NCBI RefSeq assembly: GCF_020520425.1
Contig: NC_079487.1
Span: 58,194,719-58,258,718 of the forward strand
Length of the DNA: 64,000 bases
Source of the DNA: Spinacia oleracea
Taxonomy: Eukaryota > Streptophyta > Magnoliopsida > Caryophyllales > Amaranthaceae
Direction of reading: 5' to 3'
Under the pieces are notes generated by a model, which saw only the letters and a program-made list of their open reading frames with translations, was not told the origin of the DNA and ran no database searches. Position numbers and translations under genes: made by a program. Below are positions 33,761 to 47,900 of this stretch, piece after piece. Within the stretch, counting starts at the first letter, position 1; each line of letters starts with the position of its first letter.

Positions 33761-34385
33761 TATATTTAAGAAACTAATTATACTATATCTAAATTTGGTC
33801 CCTGCTCGTTTGCTCACCCCGCGCCTGAACCACCCCTGTCCTTGTCTTAGTTTAAAAAAGCGTACCCAAGCCGCGCCTAGGCTCAAGGCTCACCTAGGCT
33901 CACCTAGGCGCAGTTTTCGGCTCTCCACGCTCACCGATGTCAAGGCGCACGCCTTTTGTGCGCCGGGTGTAAGGCGCAACGCCTTGTGTGAAGGCCCTTC
34001 GGGCACAACAGGGTGACGTGGATCTTTTATTTACTTTTTTTTCTTTTTTATTGATATAAACACACCCCGTGTGACTTATCAACGGTCATATCTTTAAACC
34101 TAAGCTTTTTGGGTAGTGGCAGTAGCATAATTTGAGTTAATGTTCATGTTTCGAGCTTGTAATTACCATGGAAGGTTTTAATTCTGGCACTCCATCGGTG
34201 GGATCACGTGATGCTTATGAACCCTTAAGAAAATAGGCACTCCAATAGTATTATGTTGTTTTGAGTATAAATTGTGTTGATTTTGTTCTATAGCGACTTT
34301 TAAGGTTTATTAGGAAATTATGTGCGCCTTGCACCTAGGCTCCATGACCCTTGTGCGCTTTGCGCCTTTTAAGGTTCTTGTTAAA

Positions 34386-35600
34386 CTTCCAATTGCATGG
34401 TAAATTTCTGTTGCAGCACAGTTATGCTAAAAAATAATTATGTGTTAGGTTCTAGATGTTTTTTTTCCCAATGTTAGGTTCTAGATGTTTATTTTCCCAA
34501 TGTTAGGTTCTAGATGTATATTTTTCATGTTAGATGTTTATTTTCCGCTTTAGTAGAGTATACAAGCATTGAAATAGAGGCCTCACCGAGTTATTTCATC
34601 GTGTTCATTGAACTTTCTCCATGTTAGGTTCTAATGCCATGGTTAAGGGACAGAAAATGATAAAAAAATTATTGGGACCATGCTATTGATAGAAACGATG
34701 CATGTAAACTAAGACGACTTTAGAAGGAAAGCGGGACGAGCAAATCGGGACAAAGGGAGTAATATTTATTTGATAATAATTTAAAGGATGATATTAATTT
34801 GGCAGATGAAAGGTTTTTGGAAAATTGCATGAGAAGTGGGCGAAGAATGGCTGAATGGGTCAAAAAACAAGACTGTTGTGTCCCCGTGCATTGGTCTCTC
34901 AGTCTCTCCAGAAAAAGGAAAAAAAGAAGATAGTTAATAGTGTCCAACGTCGGTTGTCAATGATAACAAATGTTCAAAATCAAAAAGTAATTAATTGTTA
35001 GGATTCGAACCCACGACTGTGGGTATATACAACACCATAACCACTACTTCAGTTTTTTTTTATTTATATTTAAGAAACTAATTATACTATATCTAAAATT
35101 TGGGGTCCTTGCTCTCCCCGCTTCGCCCCTGAACCGCACCTGCCCTTGTTAAACTTCCAATTGCGTGGTAAATTTCTGTTGTAGCATGGTTATGCTAAAA
35201 ATTAATTCCATGTTTCAAGATATTTATTTTCCACATGTTAGGTTCTATATGTTTATTTTCCATGTTAGGTTCTATATGTTTATTTTCCGTTTTAGTAGAG
35301 TATACAAGCATTGAAATAGAGGCCTCACCGGGTTATTTCACTGGGTTCGTTGAACTTTCGTGTTAGGTTCTACTGTCCATGGTTAAGTGACAGAAATGAT
35401 ATAAAAAATTAGTGGACCATGCCATTTATAGAAACGTTGGAAGTAAAATGAGACGGCTTTATAAGGAAAGCGAGAGTAAATCGGGACGGAGGGAGTAGAT
35501 ATTTATTTCCCGCTTTACAGAGTATACAAGCATAGAAATAGAGGGCTCATTGAGTAATTTCACTGTATTCGTTTAACGTTCTCTGTGTTACCGACCGTAA
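34386..35600. repeat. Segmental tandem duplications in the host intron
   Basis: 34386-34740 matches 35150-35500 (TAAACTTCCAATTGC.TGGTAAATTTCTGTTG, AGTATACAAGCATTGAAATAGAGG) and a third partial copy lies at 35498-35600. 33470-33835 matches 34770-35135. The first unit carries an extra segment (33840-34380) rich in CTAGGCGC/GGCGCACGCC text. Confidence 0.7.
34770..35065 (-). mobile_element. tRNA-derived SINE-like copy 2, intron 1
   Basis: Box A (TAGTGGTTATGGTG, 35033-35046) and box B (GGGTTCGAATCCTA, 34999-35012) on the minus strand; about 85-90% similar to the copy at 33470-33760 and sharing its flanks, so it arose by segmental duplication, not by independent insertion. Confidence 0.5.
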
Positions 35601-35819
35601 TCAGTCATCTCTGTTTTTTCGTCAATGCAAGTTACAAATTGTGCTATTTGTTGATTGCGAATTCCATTTTATGTCTTGGAGTGCCTCATTTTTCATCAAG
35701 TGTTTTTTGCCAAATTATACTTTTTGATACCCTATTGAATTATAGGTCACTAGCAGGTCTAACTTCCATTGGATTGGTTCTACAATAAGCTCCCGAAATT
35801 ATTTTACTAAGAACAACCA

Positions 35820-35935
35820 ATGTATCCTGGTGGGTATACTGTTGAGGTAACTACACTGTCCCCTAGAGCAACGGAGAAAGATGTGCGTGACTTCTTCTCG
35901 CATTGTGGCGCAATTGAACATCTTGAAATAATCAG
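35820..35935 (+). CDS. BPA1-like: BPA1-like coding exon 1
   Basis: Encodes residues 1-38 plus two bases of codon 39 and ends ...HCGAIEHLEII, donor ATCAG|GTATC. It holds the first RRM strand and helix. Confidence 0.9.
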
Positions 35936-38900
35936 GTATCTGTTTTTTATATCCTCTGCTAATAAAATCTACCGCTGATTGCTTGCTTTGCTAAATCACT
36001 GCGTGCATTATTGTTAAGCCTATTTGCTATATATTTCATTGAGTGCAATCTTGTGTGTTCTTACTGAAAAATATCATTTACTTCTACAATATTATGTTAA
36101 ATGTTTTTGGCTCTTTTGTGTTCTTTTCATTAACTCTTATTTCTGTGTCTGGTATTGTTACATCTTAATATACCAATGAAGTCTATGGTGTATATGGCAT
36201 CCTTGGAATTCGCATATCAAATAAATATTTAGAACAAGTCAGGAATTGAGCAAAGACACCACAACCGTTGTCAGGCTTCTGCTTTCAGTTTCCAAATACC
36301 CAATTAGACCGGGTTCTGATCCGCACAAAGATACTCGATCTGAATCTTCACACCGTCTTGATACAAGATGGCTCTTTCAATATCAGCAACTGGTGTAGGG
36401 TGAACACAGTACTCAGCCATCTGTTGTTCCTGCTAGGCTGCTATCTCTATAGTTTTTTTATTTCCTGTACTGTGTGTTTCCATGTTTACTCCTCAAATTT
36501 TTTACCCTTGCTAACTTCACGAACCAGTTTATCTCATAAACTTAACCACAACATCTACCATGAATGCCTGCTATTATGACAAGGATTGACAAGAGAAACC
36601 AGATTGAGAAAGATGTATCTACAAAGGAAACACACGCTTTTCAGAACCATGCCCTCCTTCTGAACACTTCTTGTTTGTCAACTTTTTGGAGCGGAAAAAT
36701 TAAGTTAAGGAATGCATTGCTGAACATGAAAATTTTTGTGAAACAAAAACACGACAGACTGAATCTGAAGGTAACCATGCATTTATAAGACACCGATATT
36801 GAAGCAATTGCAATCAATTTACTTAAGAAGAAAGGCACCCTCTATAAACGCAGTGAAATGTCAGGTAGCATTATTTTTGGCACTATTAGTACTGATGAGA
36901 AATATGGATGCGAATGTTGTCTGTGGTTTGAGGATATGCATGAAGAACTTGAAGCACATTATAGATATAAATAGCGTGCAGGAGACCCCTCAGTTGAAGG
37001 AATTCCAAAATTCCACATGAAAATCTAGCAGTTCGCCTATAAATGTGAGTTGAGACTTGAGAAAGCCGTATCCTCTTGTGTCTTGTTTGGAACCGGGAAT
37101 TAGGTAGCAAAGTTGCCATGTTGAACGTCTTATCTGAACCTAAATCCATAACCCAAACCAATAAGGAAATAGAGAATTCGGTTGCTTCAACCGTCTTCCC
37201 TTCAAATACCGGTTAGGGTGTGTTTTGTACAAGTGCTGGAAACGGAAAGGAATGCAAACAAATTAGAACACGCCAGGAAAAGCCAATAAGCCAAATGAGT
37301 AGAAAACTTAACACCCGTTAGACAACTTGGTGTAAAAGTTGTCAAATATGACAAATTAGTATATATAACTTAGTTTCATGTGACAAAGATACTTTGAACA
37401 TTAGTATATAAAACATAGTTTCATGTGGAGCTGATTCTTTGAACAAAACATGATCCAGTCTCCTGCCTGGATTGAAAAATCCAACAGAAATTACAATATC
37501 CTCAATAGAAAGAAGAGAAATGCGTAAGGATATAAAGCTGATTCAAAAAGATTTAACTCCCATACTCCATAACAAAGGAGGTATCAATTATTGAACCACT
37601 TCATCTGTGTAAGCAAACTAAAAAGATTATTCAAAGATTTAACTCTCATACTTTTAAATAATGATTAAAAGTAAACAAAATTAAGTAAGCAAATGGCATC
37701 CCCCCCTCCTCTTCTGCCACTTCACCATGTAACAAAGCCGTGTTTCTTTTAACTCCCTCTCCCCAATTACAAACTAAAATAAAACAAATAAAGTTCGTTT
37801 TAATTTTCTCCATGTTTTTATTCTCTCTAAGGTGCTTTTGTTTATAGCATTTCTTCTCTACTAACTCGCTAATCTTTCTCCTCAGGATACTCTTAACTGA
37901 ATTATACTGCACTAAATACAATGCCCCTTCTCATTACAGTTTTCATCCCTTGCTTTTATCTTAATAAACAACAGTGGAGATAACAAACTCCCAATGTTAG
38001 TAAGCAAAAGAACTGGCACAGAATTGTAAAATGTATGACACTAGCAGAAAAATTTCCTTGAAAGAGGGATATAATTAGCATATAAACAACAAATAGTGTG
38101 TAAGAAGATGAAACAATTTGAGTGCAGATTAGACCTGTTCAACGGGCTGGAGGCCCAATAAAAGCCCGAATCCAGCCCGTTTCATAAAGGGCTCAGCCCT
38201 TTATTTTTATAAATAAGCTGGGCTCTTAACGGGTTTGTTTTTAACGGGCTTTTAAAGGGCTGCGTTTTGAGCCCTTACCGGTAATATTTTAACAGCTTGA
38301 TGGGTTAGGTTTCTCAATTTTTTTGCTTCCCCGTCTCCCTCCCCTCTTTCTCTCTCTTCTTTCTCTCTCTCCTCCGTCCATCTCCCCCTCAGGTAATGGG
38401 AAATTGTTCGTCATTTTCAGCAGAGTATTATTTTGGTGAGGAGAGGAAGAACGAGAGGAATTAGAATAGCATTGCCGACGAAATTCTGGAGTTATTGGGG
38501 TGGAATGACCACGATTTGCAGGAGAGAGAAAATGATATGAGCTTAGGTATTTTTGATTTACAGGAGAGAGAAAATGATGAGGATAGGTTTTTTTGATTTG
38601 CTGGAGAGAGAAAATGTAGGTATTTGATTTGCAGGAGAGAGAAGTTATGGAGTTATACGGATGGACATAAGCTGCTAATACACATTGTTTGTTCTTTTTC
38701 TAAATATAACCCGTATCCAGCCCAGCCCTTTAAGGCCTAGCCCAGCACGACCCGTTAAAAATACAAGGTTGGCCCAGCCCGGCCCGTTTAACTTCGGCCC
38801 GACCCGTTGAACAGGTCTACTGCAGATAGAGAAAGAGAGGAAAAATCCACAAGCTAGTGTGATTGAGAGCATACTATATTTCCGGAAGGTTTTTGCACAT

Positions 38901-41900
38901 TCCACTCTGACCACTCCCGTAGCACCTCCTCAAGTTTCAGTTTACTTGAAACAAAACTAACCCATAAGACTCTAACCAACAAAAATGCAATCTAACACAA
39001 ATACAATTTAGAGTTGTTCCATTTTACAAGTGAAGATTTATGAGCAACACATCACTACCAAGATAAAATAGCCTTCACTCTATAGTGAGTATGCTAATTT
39101 CTTTTAGGTATGAGGCAACATCACCTTAGGATGCTCTTTACTAACTTATGATCTCGCAGATGAAGAAGTGTACCAGAACTCTTTGGAGACCTGGCATTCT
39201 TATTAAGACTTTAGTTTTCAAGACCATACCTTCACCCTTAATCCACCCTTTCCAATGAACTCTCCTCAGTAGTTTATTCTTTTACTGTTGTTAGTATGCT
39301 AAAATATTTCGTGCGACTGTACCATATAAATATGACCCATTGACTTACTAAGTTAGAGACTCCTTTATGGCTTATCATGTAACAATAAAAAGAAAATGAC
39401 AGACGTAGAAAATCTAACTTAATTTTTTTTTCCGATAAGCATCTGAGCAATCAAAATTGACCAACCCCTTCTCACTCTGACGAAAAGAAAAATCCAAGAA
39501 CAATGTATTAGTATTTAATATACAAGACCTCATAATGAATAGAAGTAATTGCAAAAACATTCAAAGTTTCCATTGTTCAAGAGATTTGTTGCAACAAGCT
39601 ATTATTTTTGGACGCTACTCAATGTAATAGATAAAGTTTATGCAATTCTAGGTAAAGAGGCATATTAACTTATCAAGTAAGATATAGCCAAGTTCAACAA
39701 TAGGTTTTCTCCATCATTGAAACCTAATAATTCTATGTTATCTCGATCATTATTTTTCTTCAAAATTATTACAGAAGTAGACTACCACTGTTACAATTGG
39801 ATATGAAATACAGAGTACTAAAAATGCTAGATATTCCAATTAATATATGCTTAACTCTATGCTTTATAATTAATGACTTTGATTTTTATAACATGCAAGC
39901 ATTATATTTTTTAACTAATACTCTATACCTCAACTTATTAAGAACAATTCAATGCAATGAAATAAAAAAAAAAACAATTCAGATTCAAAAACCATCAATA
40001 ATTAAAAATGGTCATTAATTTGTGCATAATTCTACACCAAACACCCCGTAAAGTCACACACGAATCATTATCAATCCCCTAGTTTATACCATAACCTTCG
40101 AGTAAAAATTTAACGCAATCATAAAATTTGGTGCTAATTTTATTCCAGTAATCCAGTTCTCATCTAGCAGTGATGTATAAGAATTAAGAAGGGCGTGTAT
40201 AATCGAAAATTCCATACTCAACATCATTAATTAAGAAACAATTAATTGTTGCTAAATTGCAAACAAGATCGAAGAAAAATGCAACAATCAGATAGGAAGG
40301 ATTTTACCCGTTTGAGAAGCGAAGTGAGGAATAGAGCAAGATGGAAGAGATAAACCATGTGAGAAAATTTTCAGAAACTTTTCAAGCAGATGTGTAATTG
40401 AAGATCAATAGGGGAAAGAGGAGAGAGAAATGGCAACATGAGACAGTTGGGGACAACAAAAAAAAATTCTAAAAAAAACAATTGGTACTCACAGGTGGGA
40501 ACCGGCACATAAGAGTACTGTTCATAAGCTACAGTAAAAATCTCTCCCACTTTTTAATTATTATTAAATATTTTTTCTTTAACTAGGTGAATATAAAGTG
40601 AAAATGTAATAATATAATATGGAGTAAATGAGACGACAGAAAATGGAAAACAAAATAAAAATTGTACGTTAGGGCAATCCTTCGACGAGAGGTAAGGGGT
40701 AAATCTTGCAGGAAACTAATTTTTATACTCATTTGTGACACAGAGCTATGTTCTATACGCATTTGTCAAAATTGATAACTTTTATACCAATACGGCAAAT
40801 CGATAATAGTTATTGTTACTTTGTTCTTGTGCTTGATTTACATTGTGGAATGGTATCACTTGTCTTTAACAAATAATAAAATATTTTTGGCCAATTGACC
40901 ACATGGGTTTATAAATTAACACTCTTTGACACTTTGGTATCAAATATAAAATTTAGCACGGGCAACATTTGAGTATAAAAGTTAACACGACATGTTAACC
41001 TTTATTTTTGCCGGAGTCAGCACATAAGCTTATTTTTGTTATTTACCTCATTTTTATTATATTTTATTTGTTTTTTTCATTTTAATTTGTTTCTTTTGTT
41101 GTAGATTAATAATTTTTCTCTCCACTCTAATCTAATTTCATAGCAAAATAAAGGAGGAGAAATAAATTATAATGAAATAAAAACTTTTTGTTCCTTTGAG
41201 TTTTAAATTTGAACGGAACATCAGTGTTTATTTATCGGTTAATTATTTTACAAAAATTAAAAAACAAGAAAATGAGAATGTATAAAACCACTATCATTTT
41301 ATACATAATAACTAAAAGATAATATATTTTGCTAAAAGTTAGATTTTAAAGTTCAATGAAAACATTCAAAATCCTCTTTAGCGTTTTCTTATTACCCTTC
41401 CCACATAAATTCAAAACAAAACTTGTTATAAATAATTTATTTTGAGGCGATTATTATAAATACATGTAATAAAATGTGACTTATCATTAAAATCCATTCA
41501 GTTTTGAATAATCTAATTTAATTGATCTTAATGAATTTTTTGTAACATGGATATTCTAATCCTCTTTAGCGTTTTCTTATTATCCAATTACATTTTAATA
41601 TCACAAGATTCATAACCGAACTTATGAATCCTTAATATCAGTACTGCGTAAAACCGTGGTTATTAAATTCTCGATCCGGATTTTACGATCCAACGACTCT
41701 ACGATCCAAAAATACGCCACCGATCCGGATCTCAGGTAGGATCTTAATGTGTGTAGGATATTACGATCTTACCTCGATAAAATTTTTGAGTGGTAGTATC
41801 TTAATCCGATCCTACGATCCGATCCTACTATCACGATCCGATCCAGCGTACAATATTTCAAGATAATAATTTTTTTTGAATTACTAAATAGTTCATAATC

Positions 41901-44900
41901 ACATATCATTAGAAAAGTGTTACTTTTCTATCAATGAATTAGTTACAAAACAAGAAGTATAATTTTTACTAAAAATTAAAGAACTATTTGATTATGAACT
42001 ATTTAGTAATAAAAAAATAATTTTTTTACCATCCGATTCTACCGATCTGATCCTACCCCCTCATCGATCCGAGGTAGGATTCGGATCCTGACAACCTTGC
42101 GTATAACATAAAGATGTATAAAAAATTGGGCAAACAAAATTTCTTTCTTGATAATACCAAGGCATAATTCATGATAATTTTGTTCCTCTCCCTTTCTTTA
42201 ATTGTCATACTAGGTTAAAGTAGCTAGATGATTAATCATCAATAAGTGAAACAAAAATGATATTAGTTGAACTAAAACATTATACAAAATATGAGTACAT
42301 GCTAACGTGCTTACTCTAGCGAAAATTAAGGCTAATATGTTGCTATGTGCTGCCTTTTATATCCAAATGTCGCTTGTGGTAAGTTTTATACTTAAGTGGC
42401 TTAAGGGTGCTATCTTATATACCAATATGGTCAATTGACCTAGTATTTTTTATAATCATAAACGTTAATGCAAAGAAATTTACAATATCTGCAACCAAAT
42501 GAAGGCAAACAAAAACTGAGAATTCCACTTTGAGTTACTCTGTAATTTAAATTCAATTTTCCAGATCAGAAAAGAGAAATTTTGAAAAATGCAAACACAG
42601 CAATTTTTACCCAGACAATTGAGGCAAATCTATGCTTGGAGAGAGAAATTGGATACTTTGTGGTCCAAAGAGGAGACACATTCACCATCACAGTTTGAAA
42701 TCAAAATGATTATCAAACTATGAGGAGTGAGATGTTGATGCTATGGCTGGCATTTGTAGAGGCTGTATATAAATAGAGAGAGATAATTCATTTGAAGGAT
42801 GCAATTGTTACTGCTGGGTAGGGCAGGGTAACAAATCAGGAAAATGGGTTATTCTCAAGTAACGGATATCCTATCAAACATAAAGTAACATATTCTCTTA
42901 TTTGATTCAGTTTCTGGGCCTTCAAATGCGACAACCAAACACGCACTTAGAGAGTTAGAGTATTGGTTGTATGAATGTGAGGAAAGAAAGGACAAGTCAT
43001 TATTAACTTGGCATAAGGGGAGGATATCGAATACATGTAATGTAGCCTTCAGAAAATACTATTTTGCTGAGATTTAGTTAATGGAAAAGCGGGAATTGAG
43101 AAGAGCAACGTTTTGTATTTCCATTGATTCTGTAAGTTACTTTATTTTGTTTAACCATTTCGCTGTTCTGCATTCATAATTAATTGTCACTTTTGACTTG
43201 TTTCTATTGTTCGCATTCCTGAGAGTTACAGACCGCCTTTGGTTTGTGTACTTGTCCTTATGCTAACTGTAACGATGGTCCAGGACTGGTGAATATGGAT
43301 GTACTGCTTATGTGACATTTAAAGATTCTTATGCTTTGGAAACTGCTTCCTTACTCAGTGTACGTACAACTTTCTAAAGCTTCCTAGTTTTTCATTAATG
43401 GTGGACTACTGGTTGCTTATATGCTTCATGCAGTACAGAACTATGTGCTTAATAGTTGCATTGTGGAAGTGCTTAATAATAAGTAGCTTCTAATAGTAGT
43501 CATGAAAATCATGAGTATTGGGTTTTAACTTCTATTGAAACTCATCTCAAAAATCTTAGACCATTGAAGATTGTAGTTATTTTCCATTGCATACTGTCTC
43601 ATAGTTTTCTTCTTTATCCATCATTCATTTCTGTCTCTGCTTTATTGTCTTTTTAGTTTATTTGGTAAGTGAAAGTGAACAAGGTGACTTTTGGATGTCT
43701 AGAAGGTGGGAAGGAAGGCACACTGGTGCATTTCCTAGCCAGTTTAGATATCTGTGTTTCTGAGCTTGTTTCATTGGTTTCCGTTTATAATTGATAAATT
43801 TCTTTTAATTGCAAAAAAGGAAAAGAAAATAGTCAATACAATCAAAATGGCTATCGTGGAATTGAAATGAACTTCACGTCTAATTAGTTTTTCATGAATA
43901 TTTTTCTCTAGTCGCTCAAGATCTTTACTAAGACAATAACCTTACTGATTGCCCAAATAAATTAGGTAAAAGTTCTACATTAATTAAGCTGTTGGTCAAC
44001 TGACTTATCTTTATTGGGCAAGCAGTAAAGGTGATGTGATGGGGTGAGAAATTAACAAATTTGATGTATTTCTAATTGCTTGGGATAATAGGAATGATTA
44101 TGATGCTCCTGTTGACAACAAATGAGACTTTGTGCCACTTTTCTGCTTGTACATGTCGAGCTTCCTTTATTTGGTTATTATTTCCTGTATTCTTCTTAGG
44201 TTGATAAACGAAAAGCATAGGAATGGAAATTCAGGAATAATTGAAACACAGACAGATAAGGGCTGTAAAGGGGTTAATTTTTTCATTCATTTGAAACAGG
44301 GAGAGTAGAGCGATATACAAATCACATGGGGTTGACTGATTCTTCCACTCTCGAAGGTATGGAAGTAATTGTGCACAATCCAATTGTGACGTGATCATAT
44401 GAAATTATACTAAAACATGACGTCTAGGTGTGTCCATGATGGTGCCTATGTCAAGAACTCCAAAATATACTGTAATTTTACATGGTGTGCATAGATAGAC
44501 CTATCCGTTCATAACGATAGGTGTATGCTTCGTCAAGGTTATAAGATTGAGTACGTATACTAGAGAAACTCTGATGTGCTTAAGGGAGAGTATTGTCAAC
44601 CCAGAAAAAAAGACCACCTGTCGTCCACTTCTGTCTATATTGCTTCTGTGTGTTTGGGTAATAGCTATTCAAATGTTACTGGTGAAAGTTCAAGAAAATA
44701 ACCAATTGCATTTATCTAGAGTTGCTTACTTAAGTAAGGGTCTGTTTGGCGAAGCTTCTGGAAAGTAATTTATATTTCTCACAAGTAGTTCTACAGAAAC
44801 TGTTTCTAGAGAAACACTTGTGAGAAGCAGAATTGTTTAGACACAAAATTCTGTAGTACTTCGAAGAAACATAAACAATTTTACATTGTTTAGTCTATCG

Positions 44901-47900
44901 TATATTTGAAGAGTTATTCAACATTTATTCTCAAACATAAAATGAACTGTAATACTTTGTGGAATTATTCAATATCGTCACAAGAATGTAAGTTTTTGTT
45001 ATTACGGAGTATTATTCTTCGATAAAAAACAAAGATGAAGACTACCAAACCCAAAATTAAATAAAGTTGTTTTACTAGGTGAGCTGGGTTTCACTTTTTT
45101 TATATGCTTGGTTAGTTTACTGAAGAACTTCAACTTTAATTTTTAAAAACTAATAAACCGAGCTTAAATTTGATGCAAAATTTCAGTTTTGATTTCTGGG
45201 TTGGGTTTCTCATCAATACTTGTAAAATTAATGCTGCAGAGTTTGAATTTATTGTTATTTATAGTGAATTCCAGTTTAATTTTGGAGATGAAAGAGAAAG
45301 GTCTTGGGTGAAAGGAAGGGAAGTACGAACTACGAAGCATGTTTTAATGGGATGTAGGTGGCCATACTTTTCCAGTGACAGGTATTATTGGAAACTTAAA
45401 ATTTCATTAAGTTGGGCAAAACGGCTCGTTATAAATAGTGAATTGTTTAAATTTGGAGATGAAAGAGAAAGGTCTTGGGTGAAAGGAAGGGAAGTACGAA
45501 CTACGAAGTATGTTTTTAATGGGATGTAGGTGTTCATACTTTTCCAGTGACAGGTATTATTGGAAACTTAAAATTTCATTAAGTTGGGCAAAACGGCTCC
45601 CTGAGAAACCGAAAAGAAGAAGCTAGGAATTGGAGCTTCTGTTTCTAAGGGGGTAAAACCGTAAGAGCTGATTTTGGCTTCTCTAGAAAGTAGAAACATA
45701 AACTACTTTCCCATATACCCTTCTTTGGCCCAATTTCTATTTTTTTGTCTATATACACTTGTAGAAGCTTGGCCAAACAGGTATTAAGTAATTTTATGAG
45801 GAATCTGAGGATCAAATAATCTGAAAAATCTTCGTTGTACTGTATATCCTTGTCAATAACCCTCCATATGTAAAAGGTAAACTAATCTTTTCTTAGGCAG
45901 TTCTAGGGGAGTCTGTTTGAGTTATAGATAAGACTTCGTAGTATGACTCTGTTTTGGCTTCGCAATCTTTGGCTTCTGAGATCAAGATACGTGACATTTT
46001 TAAGGCACATATCCCATTGAAATAAGGTTGTGTTTGGTTCACAAAGGGGAAAGAGAATAACATAAAAACAGGAAAGCAAAACCCTAAATTGTCATAAGTT
46101 GTTTGTTTTGGAAAAATCAAAAGTAATCAAACCACCAAAGCAGAAACCGCCCTTGTCAACTCCCACTCCCACCAACCCTGTACTTCAATTTACAAACAGC
46201 ATTACCTCCCCTCCGCTGCTGCCTCCCTCCTCTACATCTTAGCGTTGTTGTCCCCCTCCGCTGCCTCTACTCCCCCAGCCCATGAATCGCACGACACCGT
46301 TGCTCTCCGCTCTGCCGCCGTTGCTCTCCTCTTCGCTGCCTCTACTCTACCAGAATCTTCTGCGACGTGGCATTTCCCCTCTCCTCTACCTACTCTACTC
46401 ACCTAGGCCCGTGCGCCGCTGCGCCTTCCCCTTCCCCTTCCCCTCCTCTCTCTCTCTCTCCCTCTTCTCCTTTATCTCATCTCTCTTAGATCTAGTGGTT
46501 AGAATTGTTTCCGGCGAGTTTAAGGTTTATTTTTGGGGTGGTTGGGGTGAATTTCGGGGTATGGTGGTTGGTTTTCGGCGATGGTAAGGTGGTTTCGGTG
46601 AAAGGAAGGGTAGTTTTTGTGGTGGTCGGGTGGGTTTTAAGAGGTTTAGTAGTCTTAATTCGGCGGCGCCGATGGTTGGGGTGGTGAGTCAGGTGATGTA
46701 TTGGTGGAGGTGTTGTCGTCAAGAATGGTCAAAGTGGTAGTTAAATTGATTGGGTGAATAGGAGTTTCGGGGGTTTAGATGATTCCTTGGAAGGGTGGGG
46801 AATCATGGTAGAGGGACGTGAGGGAATCATATGGGTAAAGGGAATGATTGAATTGGTCTATCAAACAACATAAATGGGAATAAAGGAACTTGATTCTTTC
46901 CCCCTTTGTTGAAACCCCCTAAACAAACGCTCCCTAAATATATTTAACGACTATTTAACCTAGTGAAAAGTGAAGAACCTGTGAAATTAGTTTGATTGCT
47001 TGGCAGCAATGTTCTACTAGATTTTTCAACTTATTCAAGTACAAGGCACAGTGCTTTTGTTATTTTCTTATCTTGTAGTTCCGGAAGGAGCATAAAACAA
47101 TCTGCACAGCTACAATTCTGTATGTGACAGTTCAAAGTTTAATGCACACTGTATGTTGACTCCTCGTTTGTGTTTGGATGAGTGTTTTGCTACACCATGC
47201 ATATGTCTTCTGATCTCTCTGTTGAGTGAACTTTAAATTGTCATCCTTCTTCCTAACTTGTTCACGCATTGTTATCTCTAGGGAGCCACAATTGTTGATC
47301 AACGTGTGTGCATCACTCGGTGGGGATCTTATGTTGATGAATATGATCCTTTTAGTGATGCTTCATGGAGAAGAGCAGATAACTCCAGTGACTCGGTATG
47401 TACTATTGGTTGGCTGTGACTTGGTACTATAATATCCCCATTTATTTATTTTTGGCTGTTATTTCTTGACGAAGTACCACAACAATTATTCTGCAATTAC
47501 CTTGGCTGTGTTTTTCTGACGTCCATTCTTTTGGTGTCTGAGTTAAATTTAGCTATTTCACGGTTGGCATATCAACCTATGATATCTAGGTACTCAATAT
47601 TTGTCTTTTGGTTTCTTTTGCAATCATACATTTCCCTCCATCCCACCATATTTAACATCCCGCTTTCCTTTTGGGATGTTTTGGGAAAACTTCTCAATGT
47701 TCTCTAAATGTCACTTTAATTCTCCATCATGTCGACACTTCTCTCTCTGTATTCCTACACTTTCTCTTATGAGTACTACTTTTACTCTCTATTCTCGAAC
47801 CCACCTATAGGATGGAGGGAATAATCAGTTTACCGTATTGAGATCACAAATTCTGTTTCATCTGCGAACTTGATAACAATGATAGCAGTTTCCCACTTTT

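Noticed and set aside
34105..34145. AGTGGCAGTAGCATAATTTGAG as a U4-type snRNA gene
   Set aside because: Only a ten-base resemblance to U4 of animals, no match to the plant U4 start, and no plant USE/TATA promoter pair.
46282..46722. Pro/Ser-rich frames on both strands as a gene in intron 3
   Set aside because: Low-complexity CT-rich sequence inside a Harbinger element, no splice or domain support.
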